From Pusillimonas sp044464525 (lineage in GTDB: Bacteria > Pseudomonadota > Gammaproteobacteria > Burkholderiales > Burkholderiaceae_B), in assembly GCF_044464525.1 (NCBI RefSeq), contig NZ_JBIQLE010000014.1, forward strand, positions 1 through 64,000: 64,000 nt of DNA, in the 5' to 3' direction. A model generated the notes under the pieces. That model ran no database searches, had not been told where the DNA came from, and was given only the letters and a program-made list of their open reading frames with translations. The translations under genes and the position numbers were made by a program. This document shows positions 6,927 through 16,266 of the stretch, one piece after another. Each line of letters opens with the position of its first letter. Position 1 is the stretch's first letter.

Positions 6927-9518
6927 ATGCTGGAAAACTATCGCCAACACGTTGCCGAACGCGCTGCGTTGGGCATACCTCCCCTGCCCCTGTCGGCACA
7001 ACAAACCGCCGAACTGGTCGAACTGCTCAAGGCGCCTCCCGCCGGCGAAGAAGCAACGCTTGTCGAACTGATCACCCACCGCGTGCCTGCCGGCGTCGAC
7101 GACGCCGCCATGGTCAAGGCCTCTTATCTGGCCGCTGTCGCCTTCGGAAAAGAAACCTGTCCCCTTATCGACCGCAAAAAAGCGACCGAGCTGCTTGGCA
7201 CCATGCTGGGAGGCTATAACGTAGCGCCGCTGATCGAACTGCTCGATGATGCCGAGCTGGCCTCGATCGCCGCCGAGGGGCTGAAGAAGACGCTGCTTGT
7301 TTTCGATGCCTTCCACGACATTCAGGAAAAGGCGGAAAAAGGCAATGCCAACGCCCAAGCCGTATTGCAAAGCTGGGCCGACGGCGAGTGGTTCACCAGT
7401 CGCCCCGAAGTCCCCGAAAGCCTCACCGTCACCGTCTTCAAGGTTCCGGGCGAAACCAACACCGACGACCTGTCGCCGGCGCCCGATGCCACCACTCGTC
7501 CAGATATCCCCATGCACGCACTGGCCATGCTCAAGAACCGCCGGGACGGCGCTCCTTTTGAGCCGGAAGAAGACGGCAAGCGCGGCCCGATCCAGTTCAT
7601 TCAAGACCTCAAAGAAAAAGGCCATCTGGTTGCCTATGTCGGCGACGTCGTCGGCACGGGCTCTTCGCGCAAATCGGCCACCAACTCTGTTTTGTGGTTC
7701 ACCGGCCAAGATATTCCCTTCGTGCCCAACAAGCGCTTCGGCGGCGTGTGCCTGGGCGGCAAGATCGCCCCGATCTTCTACAACACCATGGAAGACGCTG
7801 GCGCCCTGCCCATCGAGCTGGATGTTTCCCAAATGAACATGGGCGACGTGATCGAATTGCGCCCCTACGAAGGCAAAGCCCTTAAAAACGGCGAAGTTAT
7901 CGCCCAGTTCGACCTGAAATCCGACGTACTGTTCGACGAAGTGCGCGCCGGCGGACGCATCCCGCTGATTATCGGCCGCGGCCTTACCGCGAAAGCGCGC
8001 GAAGCGCTGGGTCTTTCCCCCTCAACCTTGTTCCGCCTGCCCAAGAACCCCGAAAGTTCCAACAAGGGCTTTACCTTGGCGCAAAAAATGGTTGGCCGCG
8101 CCTGCGGTCTGCCGGAAGGCGAAGGCGTGCGTCCCGGCACCTATTGCGAGCCCAAGATGACATCCGTGGGCAGCCAGGACACCACCGGCCCCATGACCCG
8201 CGACGAACTCAAAGACCTGGCTTGCCTGGGCTTTTCGGCCGACCTGGTCATGCAGTCGTTCTGCCACACCGCCGCTTACCCCAAGCCGGTCGACGTCAAG
8301 ACACACCACACCCTGCCCGACTTCATCAGCACCCGTGGCGGCATCTCGCTGCGCCCCGGTGACGGCGTCATTCATAGCTGGCTCAACCGCATGCTGCTGC
8401 CCGACACCGTCGGCACCGGCGGCGATTCGCACACTCGCTTTCCCATCGGCATTTCCTTCCCGGCCGGCTCCGGCCTGGTGGCCTTTGCGGCGGCAACCGG
8501 CGTGATGCCGCTGGATATGCCCGAATCCGTGCTGGTCCGCTTCAAGGGCGAGCTTCAGCCTGGGGTCACGCTGCGTGATCTGGTCAACGCGATTCCACTA
8601 TATGCCATCAAGCAGGGCTTGCTTACCGTGGCCAAGCAAGGCAAGAAGAACGTCTTCTCGGGCCGCGTTCTCGAAATCGAAGGCTTGCCCAACCTCAAGG
8701 TGGAGCAGGCGTTCGAACTCTCGGACGCCTCGGCGGAGCGTTCCGCCGCAGGCTGCACGGTGCGTCTCGATAAAGCGCCCATCATCGAATACATCAACAG
8801 CAATATCGTGATGCTCAAATGGATGATCGCCAACGGCTACGAAGACGAACGCTCACTGGCCCGCCGCATCAAAGCCATGGAGGCCTGGTTGGCCGATCCC
8901 AAGCTCCTCGAACCCGACGCCGATGCTGAATACGCGGCCGTCATCGAGATCGACCTGGCCGACATCCACGAGCCCATCGTGGCCTGCCCCAACGACCCTG
9001 ACGACGTCAAGACGCTGTCCGACGTGGCCGGCGCTGTCATCGACGAGGTCTTCATCGGCAGTTGCATGACCAACATCGGGCACTTCCGCGCGGCATCCAA
9101 GCTGCTCGAAGGCAAGCGCGACATCCCTGTCAAGCTGTGGGTGGCTCCCCCCACCAAGATGGATGCCCAACAGCTTACCGAAGAAGGCCACTATGGCGTT
9201 TTCGGCATGGCCGGCGCGCGCACCGAAATGCCGGGCTGCTCGCTTTGCATGGGCAACCAGGCACAGGTGCGGGAAGGCGCAACGGTGATGTCCACCAGCA
9301 CCCGCAACTTCCCGAACCGCCTGGGCAAGAACACCAACGTGTATTTGGGCTCCGCCGAGCTGGCCGCCATATGCTCCCGCCTTGGCCGCATCCCCACCAA
9401 GGCCGAGTACATGGCTGAAATCGGGGTCGTTAACGACAGCAGCGACGAAGTCTATCGCTATCTGAATTTCGACCAGATCGAAGACTACAAGGAAATTGCC
9501 GATTCGGTCAGCATCTAA
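6927..9518 (+). CDS. acnB: Bifunctional aconitate hydratase 2 / 2-methylisocitrate dehydratase
   Basis: Isomerises citrate to isocitrate and can hydrate 2-methyl-cis-aconitate, linking the TCA and methylcitrate cycles. It has 863 residues with the AcnB-specific order: N-terminal HEAT-like region, swivel domain, then the three catalytic domains. The 4Fe-4S ligands are C713 (GSCMTN), C771 and C774 (GCSLCMGN), within two residues of the E. coli positions as I recall them. It is preceded by its own promoter and the GntR-type operator and followed by a terminator. Confidence 0.97.
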   Translation: MLENYRQHVAERAALGIPPLPLSAQQTAELVELLKAPPAGEEATLVELITHRVPAGVDDAAMVKASYLAAVAFGKETCPLIDRKKATELLGTMLGGYNVAPLIELLDDAELASIAAEGLKKTLLVFDAFHDIQEKAEKGNANAQAVLQSWADGEWFTSRPEVPESLTVTVFKVPGETNTDDLSPAPDATTRPDIPMHALAMLKNRRDGAPFEPEEDGKRGPIQFIQDLKEKGHLVAYVGDVVGTGSSRKSATNSVLWFTGQDIPFVPNKRFGGVCLGGKIAPIFYNTMEDAGALPIELDVSQMNMGDVIELRPYEGKALKNGEVIAQFDLKSDVLFDEVRAGGRIPLIIGRGLTAKAREALGLSPSTLFRLPKNPESSNKGFTLAQKMVGRACGLPEGEGVRPGTYCEPKMTSVGSQDTTGPMTRDELKDLACLGFSADLVMQSFCHTAAYPKPVDVKTHHTLPDFISTRGGISLRPGDGVIHSWLNRMLLPDTVGTGGDSHTRFPIGISFPAGSGLVAFAAATGVMPLDMPESVLVRFKGELQPGVTLRDLVNAIPLYAIKQGLLTVAKQGKKNVFSGRVLEIEGLPNLKVEQAFELSDASAERSAAGCTVRLDKAPIIEYINSNIVMLKWMIANGYEDERSLARRIKAMEAWLADPKLLEPDADAEYAAVIEIDLADIHEPIVACPNDPDDVKTLSDVAGAVIDEVFIGSCMTNIGHFRAASKLLEGKRDIPVKLWVAPPTKMDAQQLTEEGHYGVFGMAGARTEMPGCSLCMGNQAQVREGATVMSTSTRNFPNRLGKNTNVYLGSAELAAICSRLGRIPTKAEYMAEIGVVNDSSDEVYRYLNFDQIEDYKEIADSVSI

Positions 9519-9542
9519 GGACCAAAGCAAGGTTTCTTGATC

Positions 9543-9576
9543 AAAGCCCCCTCCGGCAAGCCCGGGCGGGGCTTTT
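9543..9576 (+). terminator. Terminator after acnB
   Basis: The stem AAAGCCCC/GGGGCTTT encloses a GC-rich loop and ends in TTTT, 25 bp after the acnB stop. Confidence 0.7.
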
Positions 9577-9721
9577 CTAATTCACCAAAGACCATGCAAT
9601 CAAGCATAAAATAAGCGGAACGGTTTTCCACGCCTTGCGGCAGGCGGCACTCGCCTTGCCGCCAAGCCGGTCAAGTACTCGTCCAGTCCCACGTTCAGCC
9701 ACTTTCAGCACGGAGCAGAAT

Positions 9722-12424
9722 ATGCCGCACAATACGTTCAACAGCTTGAAGAAGTTCAAGACCGGAAACAAATCCGCCAACTTCTATTCGTTGCCCGCTT
9801 TGGGCAAGACCCTGGGTATTGACGTAAAACGCCTTCCGGTCTCGATTCGTATCGTGCTCGAATCTGTTCTACGCAACTGTGACGGCAAGAAGATCACCGA
9901 ACAACATGTCAAGGAACTTGCCGGCTGGCAGCCAAACGCCGTCCGCAATACAGAAATCCCCTTTGTGGTCGCGCGCGTTGTATTGCAGGATTTCACCGGC
10001 GTGCCCCTTCTGGCCGATATCGCCGCGATGCGATCGGTGGCCCAGCGCGTAGGCAAGAGCCCCACAAAGATCGAGCCCATGGTGCCGGTCGATCTTGTCG
10101 TCGACCACTCGGTCATGATCGACCATTTCGGCACCAACAAAGCGCTCGATCTCAACATGAAACTCGAGTTCCAGCGTAATAAAGAGCGCTACCAATTCAT
10201 GAAATGGGGCATGCAGGCATTTGACACTTTCGGCGTCGTGCCCCCCGGTTTCGGCATCGTGCATCAGGTCAACCTCGAGCACTTGGCCCGCGGCGTGCAT
10301 CACGACGCAGCCAACAACGTCTATTACCCCGATACCCTGGTCGGTACCGACAGCCACACCACCATGATCAACGGCATAGGCGTGGTCGGATGGGGCGTGG
10401 GCGGCATCGAGGCCGAGGCCGGCATGTTGGGCCAGCCAATTTATATTCTTACTCCCGACGTCGTCGGTGTCGAGCTCAAGGGCGAGCTGCGCGGCGGAGT
10501 CACCGCCACCGACCTTGTCCTTACCATTACCGAGCTGCTGCGCAAGCAAAAGGTTGTGGGCAAGTTCGTCGAGTTCTGCGGGCCGGGCACCTCGAGCCTG
10601 TCGGTTACCGACCGCGCCACCATAGGCAACATGGCACCCGAGTACGGCGCCACCATGGGCTTCTTCCCGGTTGACGAACGCACTTTGCACTACTTCGAGG
10701 GCACAGGCCGCACTCAGGAAGAAATCGACGCCCTGAAGGCCTACTTCAAGGCCCAGGGCATGTTCGGCGTGCCCAAGGCCAAAGACATCAACTACAGCCA
10801 GTTGGTCACTCTCGACCTGTCTACGGTCACGCCTTCGCTGGCCGGCCCCAAGCGCCCGCAAGACCGCATTGAACTGGGCGACGTCAAGCAAACATTTACC
10901 GGGCTTTTTGTAGAGCAATCCGCCAACGGCTTCAACCAGCCGCCCGAAAAGCTCGAGCAGGTATACACCAGCAGCGCAGGCACCAAGGTCAAGAATGGCG
11001 ACATCCTCATTGCCGCCATCACATCGTGCACCAACACCTCCAACCCCAGCGTCCTGCTGGCGGCGGGTCTCATGGCCAAAAAGGCCGTCGAGGCCGGCCT
11101 CAAGGTTCCGAAGCACATCAAAACCTCGCTGGCCCCCGGCTCACGCGTAGTCACCGACTACCTCACCAAGACCGGTCTGCTTCCGTACCTCGAGAAACTG
11201 GGCTTCAACGTGGCGGCCTATGGCTGTACTACTTGCATTGGCAACGCGGGCGACCTTACCCCCGACCTTAACGAACTTATTACACAAAACGAGCTGGTAT
11301 GCTCGGCCGTATTGTCGGGCAACCGCAACTTCGAAGCCCGCATACACCCCAATATCAAGGCCAACTTCCTGGCGTCCCCGCCCCTGGTAGTGGCCTATGC
11401 GCTGGCAGGCACCGTCCTGCGCGACCTCATGACAGAGCCGGTCGGGAAGGGCAAAAAAGGCGACGTCTGGCTGGGCGACATCTGGCCGACCAATGCCGAG
11501 GTCGAAGCCCTGCTGGGCGAAGCACTCAACCCCACGGTATTTCGCAGCAATTATGCCGAAATCCAGTCCAATCCGGGCAAACTCTGGAAGAAAATCTCGG
11601 GCATTACGGGCGATGTCTACAATTGGCCCCAATCCACCTATATTGCCGAGCCTCCGTTCTTCTCCGACTTCGACATGACGCCGTCTCCCATGCCGCCTGT
11701 CAAAAACGCGCGCGCGCTGGCCATCTTCGGCGACTCGGTCACCACCGACCACATTTCACCGGCCGGCTCCATCAAAGAAAGCTCGCCTGCGGGGCTGTAC
11801 CTCAAGGCCAATGGCGTCAGCAAGGAAGAATTCAACAGCTATGGCTCGCGCCGAGGCAACCACGAGGTCATGATGCGTGGCACTTTCGCCAACGTGCGCA
11901 TCAAAAACCTCATGATTCCGCCCAATGCCGATGGCAGCCGCTTCGAGGGCGGAGAAACCTTGCATCAGCCCAGCGGCAAACGCATGCCCATCTATGACGC
12001 GGCCATGAAATACATCTCCGAAGATGTGCCCACCGTGGTTTTCGGCGGAGAAGAATACGGCACAGGCTCGTCCCGCGACTGGGCGGCCAAGGGCACGCAA
12101 TTGCTTGGAGTCAAAGCCGTAATTGCACGCAGCTTCGAACGCATCCACCGCAGCAACCTGGTCGGCATGGGCGTGCTGCCGTTGCAATTCAAAGGCGATG
12201 ACAATGTCGGCTCCTTGGGCATTACCGGCGAAGAAACCTATGACATCTCGGGTATCGAAAACGGCATAAAGCCGCAACAAGACGTCATGCTCACCATCCA
12301 TCGTAAAGATGGTTCAACACAGCAGGTTGCCATGCTGTTGCGTATCGACACCGCCACCGAGGTGGATTACTACCTGCACGGGGGCATCCTGCCTTACGTG
12401 CTGCGCGAACTGCTGGCCGCCTAG
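9722..12424 (+). CDS. acnA: Aconitate hydratase A
   Basis: Second aconitase, 900 residues, the AcnA/IRP1-type layout with the swivel domain at the C-terminus (GDSVTTDHISPAGSI, SRRGNHEVMMRGTFANVRI, EYGTGSSRDWAAKG). Cluster Cys are C436, C502 and C505. The ATG at 9722 has GGAG upstream, and the open frame extends further without homology. AcnD, the PrpF-dependent paralogue, is a possible alternative, but no prpF is present and the sequence reads as AcnA. No copy of the acnB operator is visible upstream. Confidence 0.95.
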   Translation: MPHNTFNSLKKFKTGNKSANFYSLPALGKTLGIDVKRLPVSIRIVLESVLRNCDGKKITEQHVKELAGWQPNAVRNTEIPFVVARVVLQDFTGVPLLADIAAMRSVAQRVGKSPTKIEPMVPVDLVVDHSVMIDHFGTNKALDLNMKLEFQRNKERYQFMKWGMQAFDTFGVVPPGFGIVHQVNLEHLARGVHHDAANNVYYPDTLVGTDSHTTMINGIGVVGWGVGGIEAEAGMLGQPIYILTPDVVGVELKGELRGGVTATDLVLTITELLRKQKVVGKFVEFCGPGTSSLSVTDRATIGNMAPEYGATMGFFPVDERTLHYFEGTGRTQEEIDALKAYFKAQGMFGVPKAKDINYSQLVTLDLSTVTPSLAGPKRPQDRIELGDVKQTFTGLFVEQSANGFNQPPEKLEQVYTSSAGTKVKNGDILIAAITSCTNTSNPSVLLAAGLMAKKAVEAGLKVPKHIKTSLAPGSRVVTDYLTKTGLLPYLEKLGFNVAAYGCTTCIGNAGDLTPDLNELITQNELVCSAVLSGNRNFEARIHPNIKANFLASPPLVVAYALAGTVLRDLMTEPVGKGKKGDVWLGDIWPTNAEVEALLGEALNPTVFRSNYAEIQSNPGKLWKKISGITGDVYNWPQSTYIAEPPFFSDFDMTPSPMPPVKNARALAIFGDSVTTDHISPAGSIKESSPAGLYLKANGVSKEEFNSYGSRRGNHEVMMRGTFANVRIKNLMIPPNADGSRFEGGETLHQPSGKRMPIYDAAMKYISEDVPTVVFGGEEYGTGSSRDWAAKGTQLLGVKAVIARSFERIHRSNLVGMGVLPLQFKGDDNVGSLGITGEETYDISGIENGIKPQQDVMLTIHRKDGSTQQVAMLLRIDTATEVDYYLHGGILPYVLRELLAA

Positions 12425-12441
12425 CCGCGCATCGCTGCCTC

Positions 12442-12484
12442 GAGCCTCCGGTTCGCCATGGCGGGCGAGCCGGGGGCTCTTTTC
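12442..12484 (+). terminator. Terminator after acnA
   Basis: A long stem starting GAGCCTCCGG and closing with GGGGGCTC, with two wobble pairs, is followed by TCTTTT. Confidence 0.7.
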
Positions 12485-12538
12485 ATGTACCCTACAGGCG
12501 GGGTTAAACTACAGTATTAAGGGAATCCGCTTCTAAAG

Positions 12539-13750
12539 ATGTCCACTCGCACTCGATCCATACAAAACACCCGGCTATCGCGCGAAGCCCAGCGCCTGGT
12601 CGTCTTGGCCGAATCGCTTGCCCGCTCGGGCAGCCGCCTCGAAGACGTCTATTGGGAAGACCTGTTCCATGTTCAATTGAACAAGCTGTTGTCCCAAAAG
12701 AAGAACGACGCCATCGAGTCAACCCTGGATCATCTCCTGGCCACCAATATGGATGCGTATGAGATCCTGATCGAACAGGTCGAGACACATTCCGAGTCCA
12801 CGTCTTTAACGTACGAAGGCGACGATTACAGCATCCTGCTTTTTTGCGCACCCATCGTAGCCTGGACCCGCTACCAACTGCCGAATGCGGTCGACCTGAA
12901 GCCCCACCTAGACGCGCTTGCCCAGTTGCTGCATACCCATATAGTGGCCGAGAACGCACAGTTGGCTCTGCTGTCCGAGATGCTCAATTTCGATCAGATG
13001 CCGCAATCATTCCACGAAACGCTAGAATGGACGCAGCGCCTCGGGCGCGCGGCGCTCAAGCAAAAAACCGAAAACAACCTTATTCGTCCGGCCCCTGTGG
13101 CCGAAGGCATGCTGGCGGACGCCCGTTTCATCATTGGCGCCATCGCGGTACGCAAGGGTGAGCCGCTATTCCGCTGGCAAACCGGCGCCCCCGATGCAGC
13201 GGTAAGCCGGGCCCAATGCTTCGAAGCATGGCAAGCCGCCTGCTCCGAAATACTTTCGGGTGTTTTCACAGGCTGCACCATCGAATACCTACAGCCCGAC
13301 GCTTATTATGTCAGCAGCCGCGACGCCGACCGCCGCATCCGGCCTCTGGCCCTTAAAGCCGCGGCAACCTGGCTGCAAACCGCCGCCGGCCTGCCAGGAA
13401 ACCAGCTTCGCGCGACCATCGTCGCGTGTGGGGCAAACTCTGTCGAAGAGTATCGCATCGGCTTCAGCTCCAGTCAGGGTATCGACGTCATATACGGCTG
13501 CATCTGGCCGGCCCTTAGTAAAGAAGAAGCGGCCGTCGACATTCTGGACATACATGAAGCCAGCGTCCCCGAAGAAATCGCCGCCCTGCTCAAAGAGCAA
13601 GGCATCGCCGACGTGCGCCAGCTACCGGGCCTGTTCAACGCAGAATTCTGCGACGACTGCGGTGCGCCTTATTTCCCCGACCCCCTCGGCGACATGCAGC
13701 ACCCAGAACTACCCGACGAAATAGACATCAATCCGCTCAATTTCCACTGA
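12539..13750 (+). CDS. DUF2863 family protein
   Basis: A 403-residue cytosolic protein of a family I know only from betaproteobacteria. No catalytic motif is evident. Near the C-terminus there is a single CxxC (EFCDDCGAPYFPDP) followed by an acidic tail, which could bind metal. It lies 34 bp upstream of earP in the same direction, so it may be cotranscribed with earP and efp. Function is unknown. Confidence 0.85.
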   Translation: MSTRTRSIQNTRLSREAQRLVVLAESLARSGSRLEDVYWEDLFHVQLNKLLSQKKNDAIESTLDHLLATNMDAYEILIEQVETHSESTSLTYEGDDYSILLFCAPIVAWTRYQLPNAVDLKPHLDALAQLLHTHIVAENAQLALLSEMLNFDQMPQSFHETLEWTQRLGRAALKQKTENNLIRPAPVAEGMLADARFIIGAIAVRKGEPLFRWQTGAPDAAVSRAQCFEAWQAACSEILSGVFTGCTIEYLQPDAYYVSSRDADRRIRPLALKAAATWLQTAAGLPGNQLRATIVACGANSVEEYRIGFSSSQGIDVIYGCIWPALSKEEAAVDILDIHEASVPEEIAALLKEQGIADVRQLPGLFNAEFCDDCGAPYFPDPLGDMQHPELPDEIDINPLNFH

Positions 13751-13784
13751 GCTGTTCCACGCGGCAGCGCCTTTCAACAAAAAA

Positions 13785-14894
13785 ATGTTCCCGCCCGGTT
13801 TCGACATCTTTTGCCGAGTCGTGGACAACTACGGCGACATCGGCGTGTGCTGGCGCCTGGCCCGTCAACTGGCACGCCAAAGTATGGCAGGGCCGGTCCG
13901 GCTCTGGGTCGATGACCTGCAAAGCTTTGCACGCATCGAGCAAACCATCGACCCCCACGCGTCACGCCAGCAAGCCGGCGGCGTCGAGCTGCTGCGCTGG
14001 ACCGAGCCGGCGCCCGATCTCGTACCCCATGGCGTAGTAATAGAGGCTTTCGCTTGCGATCTGCCGCCCGCCTTCCTGGCACGCATGAACGACAGCCTGT
14101 GGATCAATCTTGAATACCTCAGCGCGGAAGGCTGGGTACAAGAGTGTCACGGCCTTCCCTCTTTACAGGCAAACGGCGTTGGCAAATTCTTTTTTTTCCC
14201 CGGGTTCACATCCAGAACGGGAGGCCTGCTGCGGGAGCCCGACCTGCTTTCGTCTCAGGCCGAATGGGCTTCTCGACCAGATCGGCGCTGGCGGCTTCTG
14301 CACAAAATCGGCATGCCCGCCCCGCTGATCGAAAAACTGCAGCGCGGATGGCGGCAGGCCTTCGTGTTCAGCTACCGCGATATCCCAACTACAGCCGTGG
14401 CTCGAGCCCTATGCCGCCCCGAACGCCCTACTGTTGCCATCGTGCCCCAAGGAGTCCTTCCCCAAATGGCAGCCTTGCAATCGGATAACTTTCGAGTGTT
14501 CGAGAGCCCCTTCGTCGATCAAGAGAGCTTTGACCGGCTGCTGTGGTGCAGCGATTTGAATATCGTACGAGGTGAAGACTCGCTGGTGCGCGCGATCTGG
14601 GCGGGAAAACCCTTTTTGTGGCATATCTACCGGCAGGCTGACGACGCACATCTGGTCAAGCTCGACGCGTGGCTGGCACAGGCGGGCTATGGCGAGCCCA
14701 TCAAGCAACTGCTTACAGCCCTGAACCTTGGTGACGAGCCCGCCTTTTCCTGTAAGCTGGACCAAGCCTTGCAAGCGGAAAACTGGCGCAGATGGGCGCG
14801 CGACTGCGCCGCGCTGCGCGACCGGCTTGCCTCACAAAGCAGTCTTGTGGAACGCCTGCTGGCTTTTTGCGCGGAAAAGTCGCGCAACGGTTAA
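13785..14894 (+). CDS. earP: Protein-arginine rhamnosyltransferase (EF-P modification)
   Basis: Transfers rhamnose from dTDP-L-rhamnose to Arg32 of elongation factor P, relieving ribosome stalling at polyproline. It has 369 residues and a GT-B type fold. The family N-terminus FDIFCRVVDNYGDIG carries the two conserved Asp (D14, D18), and RGEDSLVRAIWAGKPFLWHIY is the conserved C-terminal donor-binding block. efp follows 78 bp downstream and has Arg at position 32, so enzyme and substrate agree. Confidence 0.96.
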   Translation: MFPPGFDIFCRVVDNYGDIGVCWRLARQLARQSMAGPVRLWVDDLQSFARIEQTIDPHASRQQAGGVELLRWTEPAPDLVPHGVVIEAFACDLPPAFLARMNDSLWINLEYLSAEGWVQECHGLPSLQANGVGKFFFFPGFTSRTGGLLREPDLLSSQAEWASRPDRRWRLLHKIGMPAPLIEKLQRGWRQAFVFSYRDIPTTAVARALCRPERPTVAIVPQGVLPQMAALQSDNFRVFESPFVDQESFDRLLWCSDLNIVRGEDSLVRAIWAGKPFLWHIYRQADDAHLVKLDAWLAQAGYGEPIKQLLTALNLGDEPAFSCKLDQALQAENWRRWARDCAALRDRLASQSSLVERLLAFCAEKSRNG

Positions 14895-14972
14895 AATAAC
14901 AAGTTTTGTACGTACTGCTCCGGTCCGGTAAAGAATAGCTGGAGCAAATCTTTTTCCGGAGTGTTTTGCAAG

Positions 14973-15530
14973 ATGAAAACCGCACAAGAATTGCGCGTTG
15001 GAAACGTAATCATGGTGGGCGACCAGCCTTTGGTCGTCCAAAAGGCCGACTACAATAAATCGGGCCGCAACTCGGCTGTAGTCAAACTCAAGTTCAAGAA
15101 CCTGCTTAGCGGTTCGGCCAGCGAGTCAGTTTATAAGGCGGATGAAAAGTTTGAGGTTGTCGTACTCGAGAAAAAAGAGTGCACCTACTCGTACTTTGCC
15201 GAACCCATGTATGTATTCATGGACGAAGAATACAACCAGTACGAAGTCGAAGCTGACAGCATGGGCGATGCGCTCGATTATCTCGAAGAAAACATGACTG
15301 TCGAAGTTGTATTCTACGAAGGCCGCGCCATCTCCGTCGAACTGCCCACCATCATCGTGCGCGAAATCACCTACACCGAACCGGCCGTTAAAGGCGACAC
15401 ATCGGGCAAGGTGCTTAAACCCGCCACCATCAATACCGGTAAAGAGATCAGCGTGCCGCTGTTCTGCACCATCGGCGACAAGATCGAGATCGACACCCGC
15501 ACGGGCGAATATCGCAGCCGCGTGATGTAG
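14973..15530 (+). CDS. efp: Elongation factor P
   Basis: Translation factor that binds between the P and E sites and promotes polyproline synthesis. It has 185 residues in three beta-barrel domains. The loop NKSGRNSA places Arg at residue 32, the EarP-rhamnosylated type rather than the Lys modified by EpmA. The ATG chosen gives MKTAQELRVGN; the open frame has four extra codons. A terminator follows. Confidence 0.98.
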   Translation: MKTAQELRVGNVIMVGDQPLVVQKADYNKSGRNSAVVKLKFKNLLSGSASESVYKADEKFEVVVLEKKECTYSYFAEPMYVFMDEEYNQYEVEADSMGDALDYLEENMTVEVVFYEGRAISVELPTIIVREITYTEPAVKGDTSGKVLKPATINTGKEISVPLFCTIGDKIEIDTRTGEYRSRVM

Positions 15531-15565
15531 GCCGCCATTGCTTGCATGGTAACAATGGGCTTGGA

Positions 15566-15598
15566 AAAAAAGCGTCTTCATTTTGAAGACGCTTTTTA
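15566..15598 (+). terminator. Terminator after efp, possibly bidirectional
   Basis: The perfect 10-bp stem AGCGTCTTCA/TGAAGACGCT has a TTT loop, A-rich sequence before it and TTTTT after it. It lies between convergent efp and the DUF1178 gene. Confidence 0.85.
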
Positions 15599-15688
15599 TT
15601 TGGAAAGGCCGCAGCCGAGTTTGCCGAAGCCGGTCAAGAATGAGCGGAAACCCACTTTTCAACGCTGGCAGAACGGCAATTTCGAAAT

Positions 15689-16162
15689 CTATTGCAAGCG
15701 ATCATCATCCAGATACTCAGGGATTGGCATGACGGCTATGCCCTCACGAGCCAGGTCTTCGCGCTCTTCCTGGGTAGTGGAACCCCGGATGGCTCGATGC
15801 TCGCTCTCGCCCTCGTGCATGCGCCGCGCCTCGGCCGCAAAACGATCACCCACGTTTTCAGAGCTGCGGATAATTTCCCGAACGTGCTTCATCACTTGAG
15901 CCTGAAGCTGGGCAAGATTACCGCCGGCTTCAGGTTCCGCGCCTGCCGCTTCCGGCTGCTCGGCGGTCTCTGGCGCCCCGGGTTTGCCTCTGCCCATATT
16001 GAGCCTTGGGGCGGACAGCAGCTTATTGACCTGATTGCTATCGCAAAACGGGCACACCAGTATTCCCCGGTCGCGTTGTTTATCGTAGTCGTCAGCCGAC
16101 CCGAACCAACCTTCGAAGACGTGGCCCGCATCGCACTGGAGATCAAAAACTTTCAATGACAT
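15689..16162 (-). CDS. DUF1178 family protein
   Basis: A 157-residue protein starting MSLKVFDLQCDAGHVFEGWF, with CPFC about 28 residues later. Together Cys, His and CxxC resemble a zinc-ribbon. The middle (PETAEQPEAAGAEPEAGG) is a low-complexity Pro/Ala/Glu linker. The C-terminal half is helical. It is convergent with efp. Function is not known. Confidence 0.88.
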   Translation of the reverse strand: MSLKVFDLQCDAGHVFEGWFGSADDYDKQRDRGILVCPFCDSNQVNKLLSAPRLNMGRGKPGAPETAEQPEAAGAEPEAGGNLAQLQAQVMKHVREIIRSSENVGDRFAAEARRMHEGESEHRAIRGSTTQEEREDLAREGIAVMPIPEYLDDDRLQ

Positions 16163-16266
16163 GGATATAAGATGGGGGCCGCCCCGAAAAATGCAATACG
16201 CCCCAATTATAGGCCTGTGCGTTTCAAACCATTTTTTTTACGCCCCAGCACAAGTGCCTGGCAGCT

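Noticed and set aside
9869..11116. A 415-codon open frame antisense to acnA
   Set aside because: Shadow of a strongly conserved gene, with no family features.
16165..16178. ATATAAGAT near the DUF1178 start resembles half of the GntR-type operator
   Set aside because: Only one half-site, no inverted partner and no link to the TCA genes.
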